From assembly GCF_001436225.1 (NCBI RefSeq), contig NZ_AYYO01000013.1, positions 1 through 33,166 of the forward strand: DNA of 33,166 bases, given 5' to 3'. This stretch comes from Lacticaseibacillus sharpeae JCM 1186 = DSM 20505. Lineage in GTDB: Bacteria; Bacillota; Bacilli; Lactobacillales; Lactobacillaceae. Of the stretch, positions 22,332 through 29,519 are shown in pieces (the first letter of the stretch is position 1; every line of letters begins with the position of its first letter). The notes under the pieces are model-generated. The model did no database searches. It was not told the origin of the DNA and saw only the letters and a program-made list of their open reading frames with translations. The position numbers were made by a program, and so were the translations under genes.

Positions 22332-23461
22332 CTACGAAAGACCATATTACCAAACAGGCGGACGGCACTTTTAGCTTCCGCGTAAGCTTAGGAACTGACA
22401 AACGAACTGGCAAACGAATTCAAAAACGTGCCAGCGGCTTCAAAACGAAAACGGAGGCGAAAAAAGCAAGAGTTGCAATGTTGGCGGCGGGGATCGCCGA
22501 TGATGAGGACATCAAGCAGACTAAGTTTGTCGACTTTATGGAAGACGTGTTCAAGCCTTGGTACAAAACCCAAGTAAAGCCACGCACCTACCGTCAGCGG
22601 CTAGTCTTGATGAACAGTGAGTATCTGACTAGGTTCAACGACATCATCATTGACCAAATTCGGCCGATTGATGTGCAACATTGGCAAGTCAGCGTACTCA
22701 AAGACTGTAAGCAATCCTATGCGCGTACCATCAACATTATGTTAGGCCAAGTGCTTGAACGTGCTAAGGCGCTTGGTATCATCAACGAGAATCCAGTACG
22801 GGTCGTTGGCCTCATCAAAAAGAAGAAAGCGAAGATCAATTTCTGGACGCAAGCCGACTTCCAAAAGGTACTCGCCAAGACGAACACCAACACGTACACT
22901 GGCCGCTTTGATTACACGATGTTGTGGTTCATGTTCATGTCTGGCTTGCGTAGCGGTGAAGCACGGGCGTTAAAGTGGACAGACGTTGATCTTGAAGCTA
23001 AGACGGTGAACATCAATAAGACCATGGACTATCACAACCGCAACTGGTTTGAAACTCCAGCGCCAAAGACTGCCGCCAGTCGCCGTACCGTGGCGCTTGA
23101 TGATGATACCATTGCGTGCTTAGATGCGTGGCAGGTCGCACAAGCGGCGATGGTGACGTCCGAGTGGGTATTCTCACGTGATGGGATTCCGTGCTCTGAC
23201 GGGCAATTTTTGGATATTGTGGACGCGTACAGTACACTCGCCAAAGTTCAGCGGATTACCGTGCATGGCCTCCGCCACTCGCATGTGTCGCTGTTGATCA
23301 GTCTCGGTGAAAACCCGCTCCAGATTAAAGAACGTCTGGGACATGAGGACATCGAAACGACGCTCGGCACTTACGGTCATCTTTACCCCAACAGTAACTT
23401 TGAAGTCGCAAAAAAGCTCAACGGGATATTCTCCAAGGAGGTGCCCGATGAGCCAAAATAA
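22328..23461 (+). CDS. int: Tyrosine-family site-specific integrase
   Basis: A 377-residue phage/Tn916-type integrase. It has an N-terminal arm-binding domain (about 1-60, FRVSLGTDKRTGKRI), a SAM-like core-binding domain (about 65-160) and a catalytic domain with Arg208 (SGLRSGEARAL), His313 and Arg316 (HGLRHSH), His339 (LGHED) and Tyr349 (GTYGHL). All five expected residues are present, so the enzyme looks functional. The start is TTG, with GGAGG 7 bases upstream, and it overlaps the DUF3173 stop codon. The gene ends 86 bases before the attR core, the usual place for an integrase. Confidence 0.95.
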   Translation: MTTKDHITKQADGTFSFRVSLGTDKRTGKRIQKRASGFKTKTEAKKARVAMLAAGIADDEDIKQTKFVDFMEDVFKPWYKTQVKPRTYRQRLVLMNSEYLTRFNDIIIDQIRPIDVQHWQVSVLKDCKQSYARTINIMLGQVLERAKALGIINENPVRVVGLIKKKKAKINFWTQADFQKVLAKTNTNTYTGRFDYTMLWFMFMSGLRSGEARALKWTDVDLEAKTVNINKTMDYHNRNWFETPAPKTAASRRTVALDDDTIACLDAWQVAQAAMVTSEWVFSRDGIPCSDGQFLDIVDAYSTLAKVQRITVHGLRHSHVSLLISLGENPLQIKERLGHEDIETTLGTYGHLYPNSNFEVAKKLNGIFSKEVPDEPK

Positions 23462-23479
23462 TTTGAAAAGGGTCAAAAC

Positions 23480-23545
23480 TGTGCCACAGTAAAATCGGTG
23501 GTGCTAGAAACCTTGATACCACGGGACGGGCGCGAGATGTGCCAC
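23480..23545 (+). repeat. Right-arm integrase sites
   Basis: TGTGCCAC at 23480-23487 and 23538-23545, in the same orientation as the left-arm pair. The second copy ends two bases before the attR core. Confidence 0.6.
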
Positions 23546-23547
23546 TG

Positions 23548-23562
23548 TTCCCGGGAAATACT
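23548..23562 (+). repeat. attR core
   Basis: TTCCCGGGAAATACT, identical to 13690-13704, and 24 bases before the rnhA start codon. Confidence 0.8.
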
Positions 23563-23586
23563 CAGCAAAACTAAAGAGGCAAAATC

Positions 23587-24060
23587 ATGATTGAAATCTA
23601 CACAGACGGCGGCAACCGTAACCACGGCAACTTCGCGGGCGGCAGCGTCAAAACCACCGACCCCAGCGCGTGGGCGGCACTGCTCATTTACGGTGAACAC
23701 GAGAAAATGCTCACGGATGGCGAATTCGGCCGCACCAACAACTACATGGAAATCATGGCGGTCATCCAGGGACTCACCGCGATGAAGCGTACCGACCTTG
23801 CCGTCACCGTCTTCTCGGATTCCGCCTACGTCATCAACACCATGCAGCAGAAGTGGTACGTGAAGTGGCAACAGAACAACTGGCAAAAAGGCGGCAAGCC
23901 CGTCAAGAACGCCGCACTCTGGCAGCAGCTCCTCGCCCAGGTCGCCCGCTTCGACGACCTGACGTTCCAAAAGGTCAAAGGCCACGCCAACAACAAGAAT
24001 AACAACCGCGTCGACGAGGCCCTGAACAAGACCATGGACCGGCTCGAACGCGAGCAATAA
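23587..24060 (+). CDS. rnhA: Ribonuclease HI
   Basis: A 157-residue cytosolic enzyme that cleaves the RNA of RNA-DNA hybrids. All catalytic acids are present: Asp7 (YTDGG), Glu55 (NNYMEIMAV), Asp78 (FSDSAYV) and Asp143 (NRVDEAL), plus His133 in KGHANN. The basic protrusion WYVKWQQNNWQKGGKPVKN is of the E. coli type. AGAGGC precedes the ATG. The element's attR ends 24 bases upstream, so whatever promoter served this gene before insertion is now about 10 kb away or lies inside the element's right end. A strong terminator follows. Confidence 0.93.
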   Translation: MIEIYTDGGNRNHGNFAGGSVKTTDPSAWAALLIYGEHEKMLTDGEFGRTNNYMEIMAVIQGLTAMKRTDLAVTVFSDSAYVINTMQQKWYVKWQQNNWQKGGKPVKNAALWQQLLAQVARFDDLTFQKVKGHANNKNNNRVDEALNKTMDRLEREQ

Positions 24061-24070
24061 GCACGCAGAC

Positions 24071-24106
24071 AAAAAGACCCCGACTCAAATTGAGTCGGGG
24101 TCTTTT
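24071..24106. terminator. Bidirectional terminator between rnhA and gltX
   Basis: A long stem of AAGACCCCGACTCA with its complement, with an A-run on the left and a T-run on the right. It serves both convergent genes. Confidence 0.9.
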
Positions 24107-24111
24107 GCACA

Positions 24112-25596
24112 TTACAGCTTGCTCATCACGTATTCCATGTTGGCAAGGACTGTCTTGCGGCCGATCAGTTCCAGAGTTTCTGGCAACTGCGGACCGTGCA
24201 TCACGCGGGTCGTGGCAATCCGGATTGGCATGTAGAGCTTGCGGCCCTTTGCCCCGGTTTCGTCGCGGACTTCATTCGTTGCGTTCTTGATGTTGAGCGC
24301 ACTGAACGGGGTGATGGTCTGCATCTTCTTGTAGAAGGCGTCGATAACTGGCTTAGCCTGGTCGTCGGCGATTTCCTGCATGTCTTCGTCGGTCAGTTCG
24401 GCTGGCTCGCTGAAGAACAGTGCGGCATCGTCCACAATCTGGGCGGTGTAAGACATCTGCTGCTTGTAGAGGTTAGTCACCTGACGGACCCATTCGATGG
24501 TCTTGAGATCTGGGTCAGCTTCAACCTTACCAGCCTTAATCAGGTTGTTCAGCGCGAGGCCGGCGATTTCGTTCTCATCGGAGTTCTTGACGTACTGGTT
24601 GTTCACCCATTCAAGCTTCTTCTGGTCGAACTTAGCTGGGCTCTTGCTCAGGCGTTCTGGATCGAACTGCTTGATGAACTGCTTCTTGGTGAAGATTTCG
24701 CTTTCACCCTTTGGCGACCAGCCAAGCAGGGTGATGAAGTTGAACATTGCTTGTGGCAGGTAACCTAGTTCCTTGTACTGTTCGATGAACTGCAGGATGG
24801 TTTCGTCACGCTTGGACAGCTTCTTCCCGGTTTCGGTGTTGATGATCAGGGTCATGTGGCCGAACACTGGGTGTTCCCAACCGAATGCTTCGTAAATCGC
24901 CATCTGCTTAGGCGTGTTGGCGATGTGGTCGTCCCCACGGAGCACGTGGCTGATTTCCATCAAGTGGTCATCGATGACAACCGCGAAGTTGTACGTTGGC
25001 ATGCCGTCGCGCTTCTGGATAACGAAGTCGCCCCCGATAGAATCGGAGTCGATGGAGATGTCACCCTTAACGATGTCGTTCCAGGTGTAGTTGTGGTCAG
25101 CAGGAATGTGGAAACGAATAACAGGTTCCAGACCCTTGGCCTTGGCTGCGGCGATTGCGGCTGCCTTCTCGTCCTCGCTCATGCCTTCGTATTCGTAGAC
25201 ATAGTGCGGCATCTCGTGGTTAGCCTTCTGCAATTCACGTTCAGCTTCGAGTTCGTCCTCGGTCTTGTAGGATTCGTATGCCTTACCTTCGTCCAGCAGC
25301 TGCTGGATGTACTTCTGGTAAATATCCTTACGTTCGGACTGACGGTATGGGCCGAAGTCGCCGCCCTTGTCCGGACCTTCATCCCAGTCGATGCCGAGCC
25401 AGTGCAAGTTGTCCTTCTGGCTCTGTTCACCGTCCGCAACGTTCCGCTTGGTGTCCGTGTCTTCAATCCGAAGAACCAGGGTCCCGTTGTTGTGCCGTGC
25501 AAACAAGTAGTTGAATAAAGCCGTGCGGGCGTTCCCGATGTGCAGGTGTCCGGTTGGGCTTGGCGCGTATCGTACGCGAATTGGTCGATCTGCCAA
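24112..25596 (-). CDS. gltX: Glutamate--tRNA ligase
   Basis: A 494-residue class I aminoacyl-tRNA synthetase that charges tRNA-Glu, and in most Firmicutes also tRNA-Gln for later amidation. It carries [17 protein letters not shown] with the HIGH motif and KLSKRDE as the KMSKS motif. The C-terminal anticodon-binding domain is helical. I place the start at the TTG at 25596: GGAGG lies eight bases upstream, and the protein then begins [12 protein letters not shown] like its relatives. Upstream in-frame starts would add 5 to 32 residues without a family match. No T-box features are seen in the leader. Confidence 0.95.
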   Translation of the reverse strand: MADRPIRVRYAPSPTGHLHIGNARTALFNYLFARHNNGTLVLRIEDTDTKRNVADGEQSQKDNLHWLGIDWDEGPDKGGDFGPYRQSERKDIYQKYIQQLLDEGKAYESYKTEDELEAERELQKANHEMPHYVYEYEGMSEDEKAAAIAAAKAKGLEPVIRFHIPADHNYTWNDIVKGDISIDSDSIGGDFVIQKRDGMPTYNFAVVIDDHLMEISHVLRGDDHIANTPKQMAIYEAFGWEHPVFGHMTLIINTETGKKLSKRDETILQFIEQYKELGYLPQAMFNFITLLGWSPKGESEIFTKKQFIKQFDPERLSKSPAKFDQKKLEWVNNQYVKNSDENEIAGLALNNLIKAGKVEADPDLKTIEWVRQVTNLYKQQMSYTAQIVDDAALFFSEPAELTDEDMQEIADDQAKPVIDAFYKKMQTITPFSALNIKNATNEVRDETGAKGRKLYMPIRIATTRVMHGPQLPETLELIGRKTVLANMEYVMSKL

Positions 25597-25702
25597 AATT
25601 TCTGCCTCCATTTGGTTACTCTGAGCTAACACCCAGAGCGTATATCTCAAGGCAAGCACCACAATCGTGCTGTTTACCCCATTTTCAAACAATACACATT
25701 GA

Positions 25703-25711
25703 ATTTTACCA
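25703..25711 (-). promoter_or_regulatory. Extended -10 promoter of gltX
   Basis: Minus strand TGGTAAAAT, about 107 bases before the TTG start. The -35 region is poor. Confidence 0.4.
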
Positions 25712-25723
25712 CAACGTGCACCT

Positions 25724-25768
25724 AAAAAGGCAGAATCAGCCGGGAACGTTGGCGGATTTTGCCTTTTT
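25724..25768 (-). terminator. Terminator after the TauE/SafE gene
   Basis: AAAAAGGCAGAATC pairs with GATTTTGCCTTTTT with one mismatch, with a run of T on either strand. It lies 28 bases past the exporter gene stop and just ahead of the gltX promoter. Confidence 0.75.
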
Positions 25769-25795
25769 CAGAAATATTTGCGTTGCTTTAGCCCC

Positions 25796-26530
25796 TTAAA
25801 TCACTTGCAGGCCGGTTAATAAGTAAAAAATCCCCGCCAACGCGATGAAAACATACACGCATTGCTTCACCCGCATGATGTTCAGGTGGTCGACCACGCG
25901 ACTGGCCACCATCGTCCCAATCACGGCGCCGACCATCCCCACCGCCACGAATTTCACGTCCGCCACGCTCAAGACGTTGGTCACAAAGCGCAGCGTGGTG
26001 ACGTAGATTGTGTCCATGAAGAAGAACGTCTGGATACTGGCGAGGTACTCCTCCTTGGAGCTGGCGAGCGTGAGGAAATACAGTGCCATCAGCGGCCCAC
26101 CGATACCAAACAGGCCGTTGAAAAAGCCCGACACCACCATAAAGATGACGGTGACCACCACCGGCAAGCGCACACTGCCGGCATTGCGGCCAAACGTGAA
26201 GTACAGCGCCAGCACAATCAGCAAGCCGCCGAGCAGGGCCTTCAGGGTGTTCACCGGCAAAACCGTGCCCAGGTGCACCGACCAGGTCGCCACCGTCGCG
26301 TACACGATAAAAGGCACGATGAGGCGTTTGAAATCGAGCGCTTTGCGGTAGCGCCACACGAGCAGCGCGTTGCCGATGAACATCGTCAGCGTGGACACGC
26401 CGGCACTCTGGCTGATGGGCAGGATGTGCGGCAGGAACACCATCAGGACAATCCCGGAACCAAAACCCGTGAGTCCCTGCACCAAGGCGGCCGCCACCGC
26501 CGCGAATACCATGATCAAAATCCAGCTCAA
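25796..26530 (-). CDS. TauE/SafE family membrane exporter
   Basis: A 244-residue protein with about eight membrane segments. It shows the two half-repeats of the family: GLTGFGSGIVLMVFLP near the N-terminus and FFNGLFGIGGPLMALYF in the second half. Members are proposed to export sulfite or organosulfonates; the substrate here is unknown. The start is taken at the TTG at 26530, which has GGAGG six bases upstream and begins directly at the first membrane segment. A longer reading frame from 26644 would add 38 residues rich in Cys and Ser without a ribosome site. Confidence 0.85.
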   Translation of the reverse strand: MSWILIMVFAAVAAALVQGLTGFGSGIVLMVFLPHILPISQSAGVSTLTMFIGNALLVWRYRKALDFKRLIVPFIVYATVATWSVHLGTVLPVNTLKALLGGLLIVLALYFTFGRNAGSVRLPVVVTVIFMVVSGFFNGLFGIGGPLMALYFLTLASSKEEYLASIQTFFFMDTIYVTTLRFVTNVLSVADVKFVAVGMVGAVIGTMVASRVVDHLNIMRVKQCVYVFIALAGIFYLLTGLQVI

Positions 26531-26561
26531 AGCCTTACCTCCGCCTAAAATCAATACGCCT

Positions 26562-26570
26562 ATCGTAGCA
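26562..26570 (-). promoter_or_regulatory. Extended -10 promoter of the exporter gene
   Basis: Minus strand TGCTACGAT, 31 bases before the TTG start. No clear -35. Confidence 0.4.
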
Positions 26571-26659
26571 CAATGCGGGCACCGATTAACGGCGGCCACT
26601 GAACTTTTTGCCCGCGCTGTCACTTTCCCCGAAACATTGCACATAATGCGTTGTGTCCG

Positions 26660-26688
26660 TTTTCATTCAGCGCCAGCCGTGGTACGCT
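26660..26688 (+). promoter_or_regulatory. Promoter of the aldo/keto reductase gene
   Basis: TTTTCA (26660-26665), 17 bases, TACGCT (26683-26688) with TG one base before the -10. The start codon is 30 bases downstream. Confidence 0.45.
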
Positions 26689-26718
26689 GAGGGCATAAAT
26701 GATTAAGGAGGCAACATC

Positions 26719-27636
26719 TTGAAACAGATTAATTTGGGTAACGCCGGACTGAACGCCTCGGCCGTGGCTCTGGGCGTGATGCGCATTCCCAGCCTCGACC
26801 ACAGCCAGGCCGTGAACTTGCTCGACTCCGCGCACAACGCAGGCGTTACGTTCTTCGACAACGCCGACATTTACGGCGACGGTGAATCCGAGAAGATTTT
26901 CGGGGCCGCACTGAAGGACGCCAGCTTCAGTCGTGACGACGTGCTCGTCCAGACCAAAGTCGGCATTTTCCCCGGCAAACGCTATGACTTCAGCAAGGAA
27001 CACATCCTGGAAGCCGTCGACGCCAGCCTCGAACGCTTGCAGCTGGACTACGTGGACACACTGCTGTTGCACCGGCCCGACCCACTGATGGAACCAGACG
27101 ACATCGCCGAAGCCTTCTTGACGCTGCAAAACAGCGGCAAGGTGCGCCAGTTCGGGGTGTCGAACTTCAACCCGATGCAGGTTGAATTCCTGCAGCAGGC
27201 AGTGCCACAGAAGCTGATTGCAAACCAGTTGCAGCTGTCCATCATGCACACGGGGATGATCGACTTCGGCATGCACACCAACATGACCGATGAACGCTCA
27301 ATCAACCACGACGGCGGCATCCTGGAATACAGCCGGATGCACAAGATGACCATCCAGGCCTGGAGTCCGTTCCAGTACGGCTTCTTCGCCGGGGTCTTCA
27401 TCGACAACCCGAAGTTCCCAGACCTGAACAAGAAGCTGCACGAATTGGCAGACAAGTACAACACGAACGTCAACGCCATCGCGGCCGCTTGGATTCTGCG
27501 GATTCCGGGCACGCAGGTGATTGCCGGCACGACCAACGCCGGCCGCATCGCCCAGATTGCCGAAGCGGGCAACTTCGAACTCAGCAAGCAGGAATGGTAC
27601 GACGTGTACTTCGCGGCGGGGAACGATTTGCCATAA
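26719..27636 (+). CDS. Aldo/keto reductase
   Basis: A 305-residue NADPH-dependent oxidoreductase with a TIM-barrel fold. The catalytic tetrad is visible: Asp47 and Tyr52 (FFDNADIYGDG), Lys79 (VQTKVG) and His117 (LLLHRPD). The loop QFGVSNF and the C-terminal cofactor region IPGTQVIAGTTNAGRI fit the YdhF-like AKR group. The physiological carbonyl substrate is unknown. The start is TTG with GGAGG seven bases upstream. It stands alone between its promoter and a shared terminator. Confidence 0.9.
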   Translation: MKQINLGNAGLNASAVALGVMRIPSLDHSQAVNLLDSAHNAGVTFFDNADIYGDGESEKIFGAALKDASFSRDDVLVQTKVGIFPGKRYDFSKEHILEAVDASLERLQLDYVDTLLLHRPDPLMEPDDIAEAFLTLQNSGKVRQFGVSNFNPMQVEFLQQAVPQKLIANQLQLSIMHTGMIDFGMHTNMTDERSINHDGGILEYSRMHKMTIQAWSPFQYGFFAGVFIDNPKFPDLNKKLHELADKYNTNVNAIAAAWILRIPGTQVIAGTTNAGRIAQIAEAGNFELSKQEWYDVYFAAGNDLP

Positions 27637-27655
27637 AGTGAATATCAGGTTATGA

Positions 27656-27695
27656 AAAAAGAGGAAATTCGCGTTTGGGCGAGTCTCCTCTTTTT
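27656..27695. terminator. Bidirectional terminator between the reductase and toxin genes
   Basis: AAAAAGAGGA (27656-27665) pairs exactly with TCCTCTTTTT (27686-27695). It lies 20 bases after the reductase stop and two bases from the toxin stop on the other strand. Confidence 0.8.
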
Positions 27696-27697
27696 CA

Positions 27698-28063
27698 TTA
27701 CGATAGAATATTGCGCGCGCTTTGCTGAAGTTCAACGAGTAATTTGGTGTGTACATGGCCAACAATCTTCCCGTGTCGTTTTTCAAAGTCGTAATTGGGA
27801 ATTTGCCACAATACGATATTTCCAGAAACACCACTATCAAAATCTGCAAACGGCTGATACCAGGTTGGATTCAAAAAGTGTGAGTGCGCAACCACCATTC
27901 CAATTATCATTCCGGTTTTGGCATTGTACACATCATTCGATAAGACAATGACGTTGCGTCGTATATTACCAGACTCTGGATCATGTCCACCAAATTCTCT
28001 GCCAGAATGCGGCTCAACATCAATCGTTATGATATCTCCCGCTTTTGGCGCAGAATCTGTCAT
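27698..28063 (-). CDS. MazF/PemK-family toxin (endoribonuclease)
   Basis: A 121-residue protein of the PemK/MazF fold, whose members cut mRNA in a sequence-specific way. It has the opening KAGDIITIDVEPHSGREFGG, the RRNVIVLSNDVYN strand-loop and the C-terminal GHVHTKLLVEL strand. Its ATG overlaps the stop of the upstream antitoxin gene by four bases (ATGA), the usual coupled arrangement. The pair is AT-richer than neighbouring genes, suggesting acquisition. Target sequence is unknown. Confidence 0.88.
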   Translation of the reverse strand: MTDSAPKAGDIITIDVEPHSGREFGGHDPESGNIRRNVIVLSNDVYNAKTGMIIGMVVAHSHFLNPTWYQPFADFDSGVSGNIVLWQIPNYDFEKRHGKIVGHVHTKLLVELQQSARNILS

Positions 28064-28329
28064 AGTTCTTTCCCCCGTTTAGAACCATCAACATCATAAT
28101 CAAGTTTGTCTAAATCAGCTCTAAAATCATAATTTGCCGCCTCAGTGTACCAAGGGTTGACTCGTTGCGGTGTATACACCAACTTTCCGTCGGCGTTCTT
28201 GGTTAATACGACTTGAGTGCCCTCCTTCAATCCGGCTGAACTAGGTAGCGTGACGCTCAATGAATTTCCTGTCCGTCTAACAGTAAACGTTCCGAGTACT
28301 TCATCAACACCGTATTCTGGATATTCCAT
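28060..28329 (-). CDS. AbrB/MazE-type antitoxin
   Basis: An 89-residue protein. Residues about 12-52 form a SpoVT-AbrB swapped-hairpin DNA-binding domain (LGTFTVRRTGNSLSVTLPSS, LKEGTQVVLTKN). The acidic C-terminal tail (YDFRADLDKLDYDVDG) is the likely toxin-binding part. GAGGGG lies 8 bases before the ATG. The protein probably binds the repeats in its own promoter (28353-28392), so the operon would be autoregulated. Confidence 0.85.
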   Translation of the reverse strand: MEYPEYGVDEVLGTFTVRRTGNSLSVTLPSSAGLKEGTQVVLTKNADGKLVYTPQRVNPWYTEAANYDFRADLDKLDYDVDGSKRGKEL

Positions 28330-28352
28330 CTTTTACGCCCCTCTCTGTATCT

Positions 28353-28392
28353 ACAAGTATATACTGACAGTACCGTGTATACAAGTATATAC
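28353..28392 (-). promoter_or_regulatory. Toxin-antitoxin promoter with two operator repeats
   Basis: Minus strand TTGTAT (28384-28379), 17 bases, TATACT (28361-28356). Two identical ACAAGTATATAC copies (28353-28364, 28381-28392) overlap the -10 and the -35. Each contains the palindrome GTATATAC, suited to an AbrB-type dimer. Confidence 0.7.
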
Positions 28393-28405
28393 AAACCCAG
28401 ACTGA

Positions 28406-29314
28406 TTAATTTCGCGGCTTCTTCCCCAAATACAAACTCCCATATTCACTCGCCAGATACCGCTCAATCTCCCGCCGCATGCGGACGACACTCGGCGCGT
28501 GGGCCTGCGTCTGGTTGACCACTAGGCACAGCGTCCGGGCGAAGGGCTCGGAGAATGGATACGTGTTGACGGCGCCGACCAACTTGTTCAGCGCCAGTTC
28601 GGGCAAGATGCCAAGGCCCAGACCCGATTCCACCATCGACAGAATCGACTGGTCATCGATGGAATAGGTCAACGAGTTCGCCGACACGTGGTAGCGGTCG
28701 AGGGCGCGCTTGGTATCGCGGTCATAGTCCTGTTGCTGGAGGATGAACCGCTTGCCCGCGATGTCCGCATCGTTCACGTCACGGCCGGATGCGGGCGCGA
28801 AGGTCGTGGGGGTGACGCAATAAATGCGGTCTTGCAGCAGCGGCTCCACTTCCACGCCAGGGGCGACGGGCAGCAGCGAGAAGCCGATGTCGATCGTCCC
28901 GTTGCGCACCTGCTCCGTGATTTCGTTGAACCCGCCCTGCATGACTTCGACTTCAACCTGGGGGTATTGCTTCTTGAACGCGCGAATAATGTGCGGCAGC
29001 CAGTTGGTAGACACCGAGGAGAACGCCCCGATGCGCACCCGCCCAGCCGCGAGCCCGTTGATGTTGTCGGCGACCTGGTGCAGCTGGTCTTCGAGGTTCA
29101 AGATGCCCTGAATGACCGGCAGCACCGCCTGGCCGTCGCTGGTGAGTTCGACCCCACTGCGGCTGCGGATGAAGAGCGGAAAGCCGAGCTCTTTTTCCAG
29201 CTGACTGACACTGTGCGACACCGCGCTGGGGGTCACGTTGAGCTCGCTAGCGGCTTGGGCGAACGTGCCCTCACTGACCACGGCGGCGAATACTTGGTAT
29301 GCGAAATTAGCCAT
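28406..29314 (-). CDS. LysR-family transcriptional regulator
   Basis: A 302-residue regulator. The N-terminal winged HTH (FAQAASELNVTPSAVSHSVS, then LEKELGFPLFIRS) is followed by a linker helix and a periplasmic-binding-like effector domain from about residue 85. The start at 29314 is an ATG with AAGGAAG 5 bases upstream; a GTG at 29335 precedes that site. It is divergent from the aminotransferase gene across 205 bases that hold a T-N11-A inverted repeat, so it probably controls that gene and itself. The effector is unknown. Confidence 0.9.
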   Translation of the reverse strand: MANFAYQVFAAVVSEGTFAQAASELNVTPSAVSHSVSQLEKELGFPLFIRSRSGVELTSDGQAVLPVIQGILNLEDQLHQVADNINGLAAGRVRIGAFSSVSTNWLPHIIRAFKKQYPQVEVEVMQGGFNEITEQVRNGTIDIGFSLLPVAPGVEVEPLLQDRIYCVTPTTFAPASGRDVNDADIAGKRFILQQQDYDRDTKRALDRYHVSANSLTYSIDDQSILSMVESGLGLGILPELALNKLVGAVNTYPFSEPFARTLCLVVNQTQAHAPSVVRMRREIERYLASEYGSLYLGKKPRN

Positions 29315-29371
29315 AAATACTTCCTTACTGGGCACGTGCGGCCCGTGGTGACGGATTAATTCTACAGGCTT

Positions 29372-29380
29372 ATTCTAGCA
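29372..29380 (-). promoter_or_regulatory. Extended -10 promoter of the LysR regulator gene
   Basis: Minus strand TGCTAGAAT, 57 bases before the ATG. The inverted repeat at 29396-29414 covers its -35 zone, as expected for autorepression. Confidence 0.45.
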
Positions 29381-29395
29381 TTATTTACGTCATTT

Positions 29396-29414
29396 AGGTG
29401 AGCTATATTCACCT
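29396..29414. promoter_or_regulatory. Probable LysR-type operator
   Basis: AGGTGA and TCACCT, perfect inverted copies around seven AT-rich bases. The inner part is T-N11-A, the classical LysR-type recognition pattern, and it lies between the divergent regulator and aminotransferase genes. Confidence 0.6.
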
Positions 29415-29519
29415 CAAAATGAATTTGTTGAGCTTTATTAATGTTCGCCGGCGATTTATCCTCTAGTTGTAAGCAAAAAAACGGCTTGTGGGCCGGCAAA
29501 ATTCAATGGAGGTATGAGC

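Larger units (their letters stand above)
13690..23562 (+). mobile_element. Integrative mobilizable element with MobT relaxase and phage-defence cargo
   Basis: The segment is bounded by identical 15-bp repeats at 13690-13704 and 23548-23562. Inward of the ends are TGTGCCAC arm sites. The right half encodes an XRE regulator, oriT, a MobT-type relaxase, a DUF3173 protein and a tyrosine integrase reading toward attR. The left half carries a Kiwa-like pair and a type IIS restriction-modification system. There is no coupling protein, ATPase or lytic transglycosylase gene, so it cannot conjugate alone. Mobilisation by a Tn916 or ICEBs1-like helper is inferred. Cargo genes are visibly AT-richer than the flanking chromosome. 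Insertion separates the DUF1275 gene from rnhA. Confidence 0.85.

Noticed and set aside
13690-23562. Full conjugative element or prophage
   Set aside because: No coupling protein, VirB4-like ATPase, lytic transglycosylase, capsid, terminase or lysis gene is present; the relaxase and oriT point to a mobilizable element.
24196-25518. Plus-strand frames of 190 and 220 codons over gltX
   Set aside because: Both are antisense to gltX, which has complete HIGH and KMSKS motifs; they lack ribosome sites and protein-like composition.
25597-25700. T-box or attenuator in the gltX leader
   Set aside because: Only about 100 bases long, with no conserved T-box sequence; a small CTCTG/CAGAG stem is not enough.
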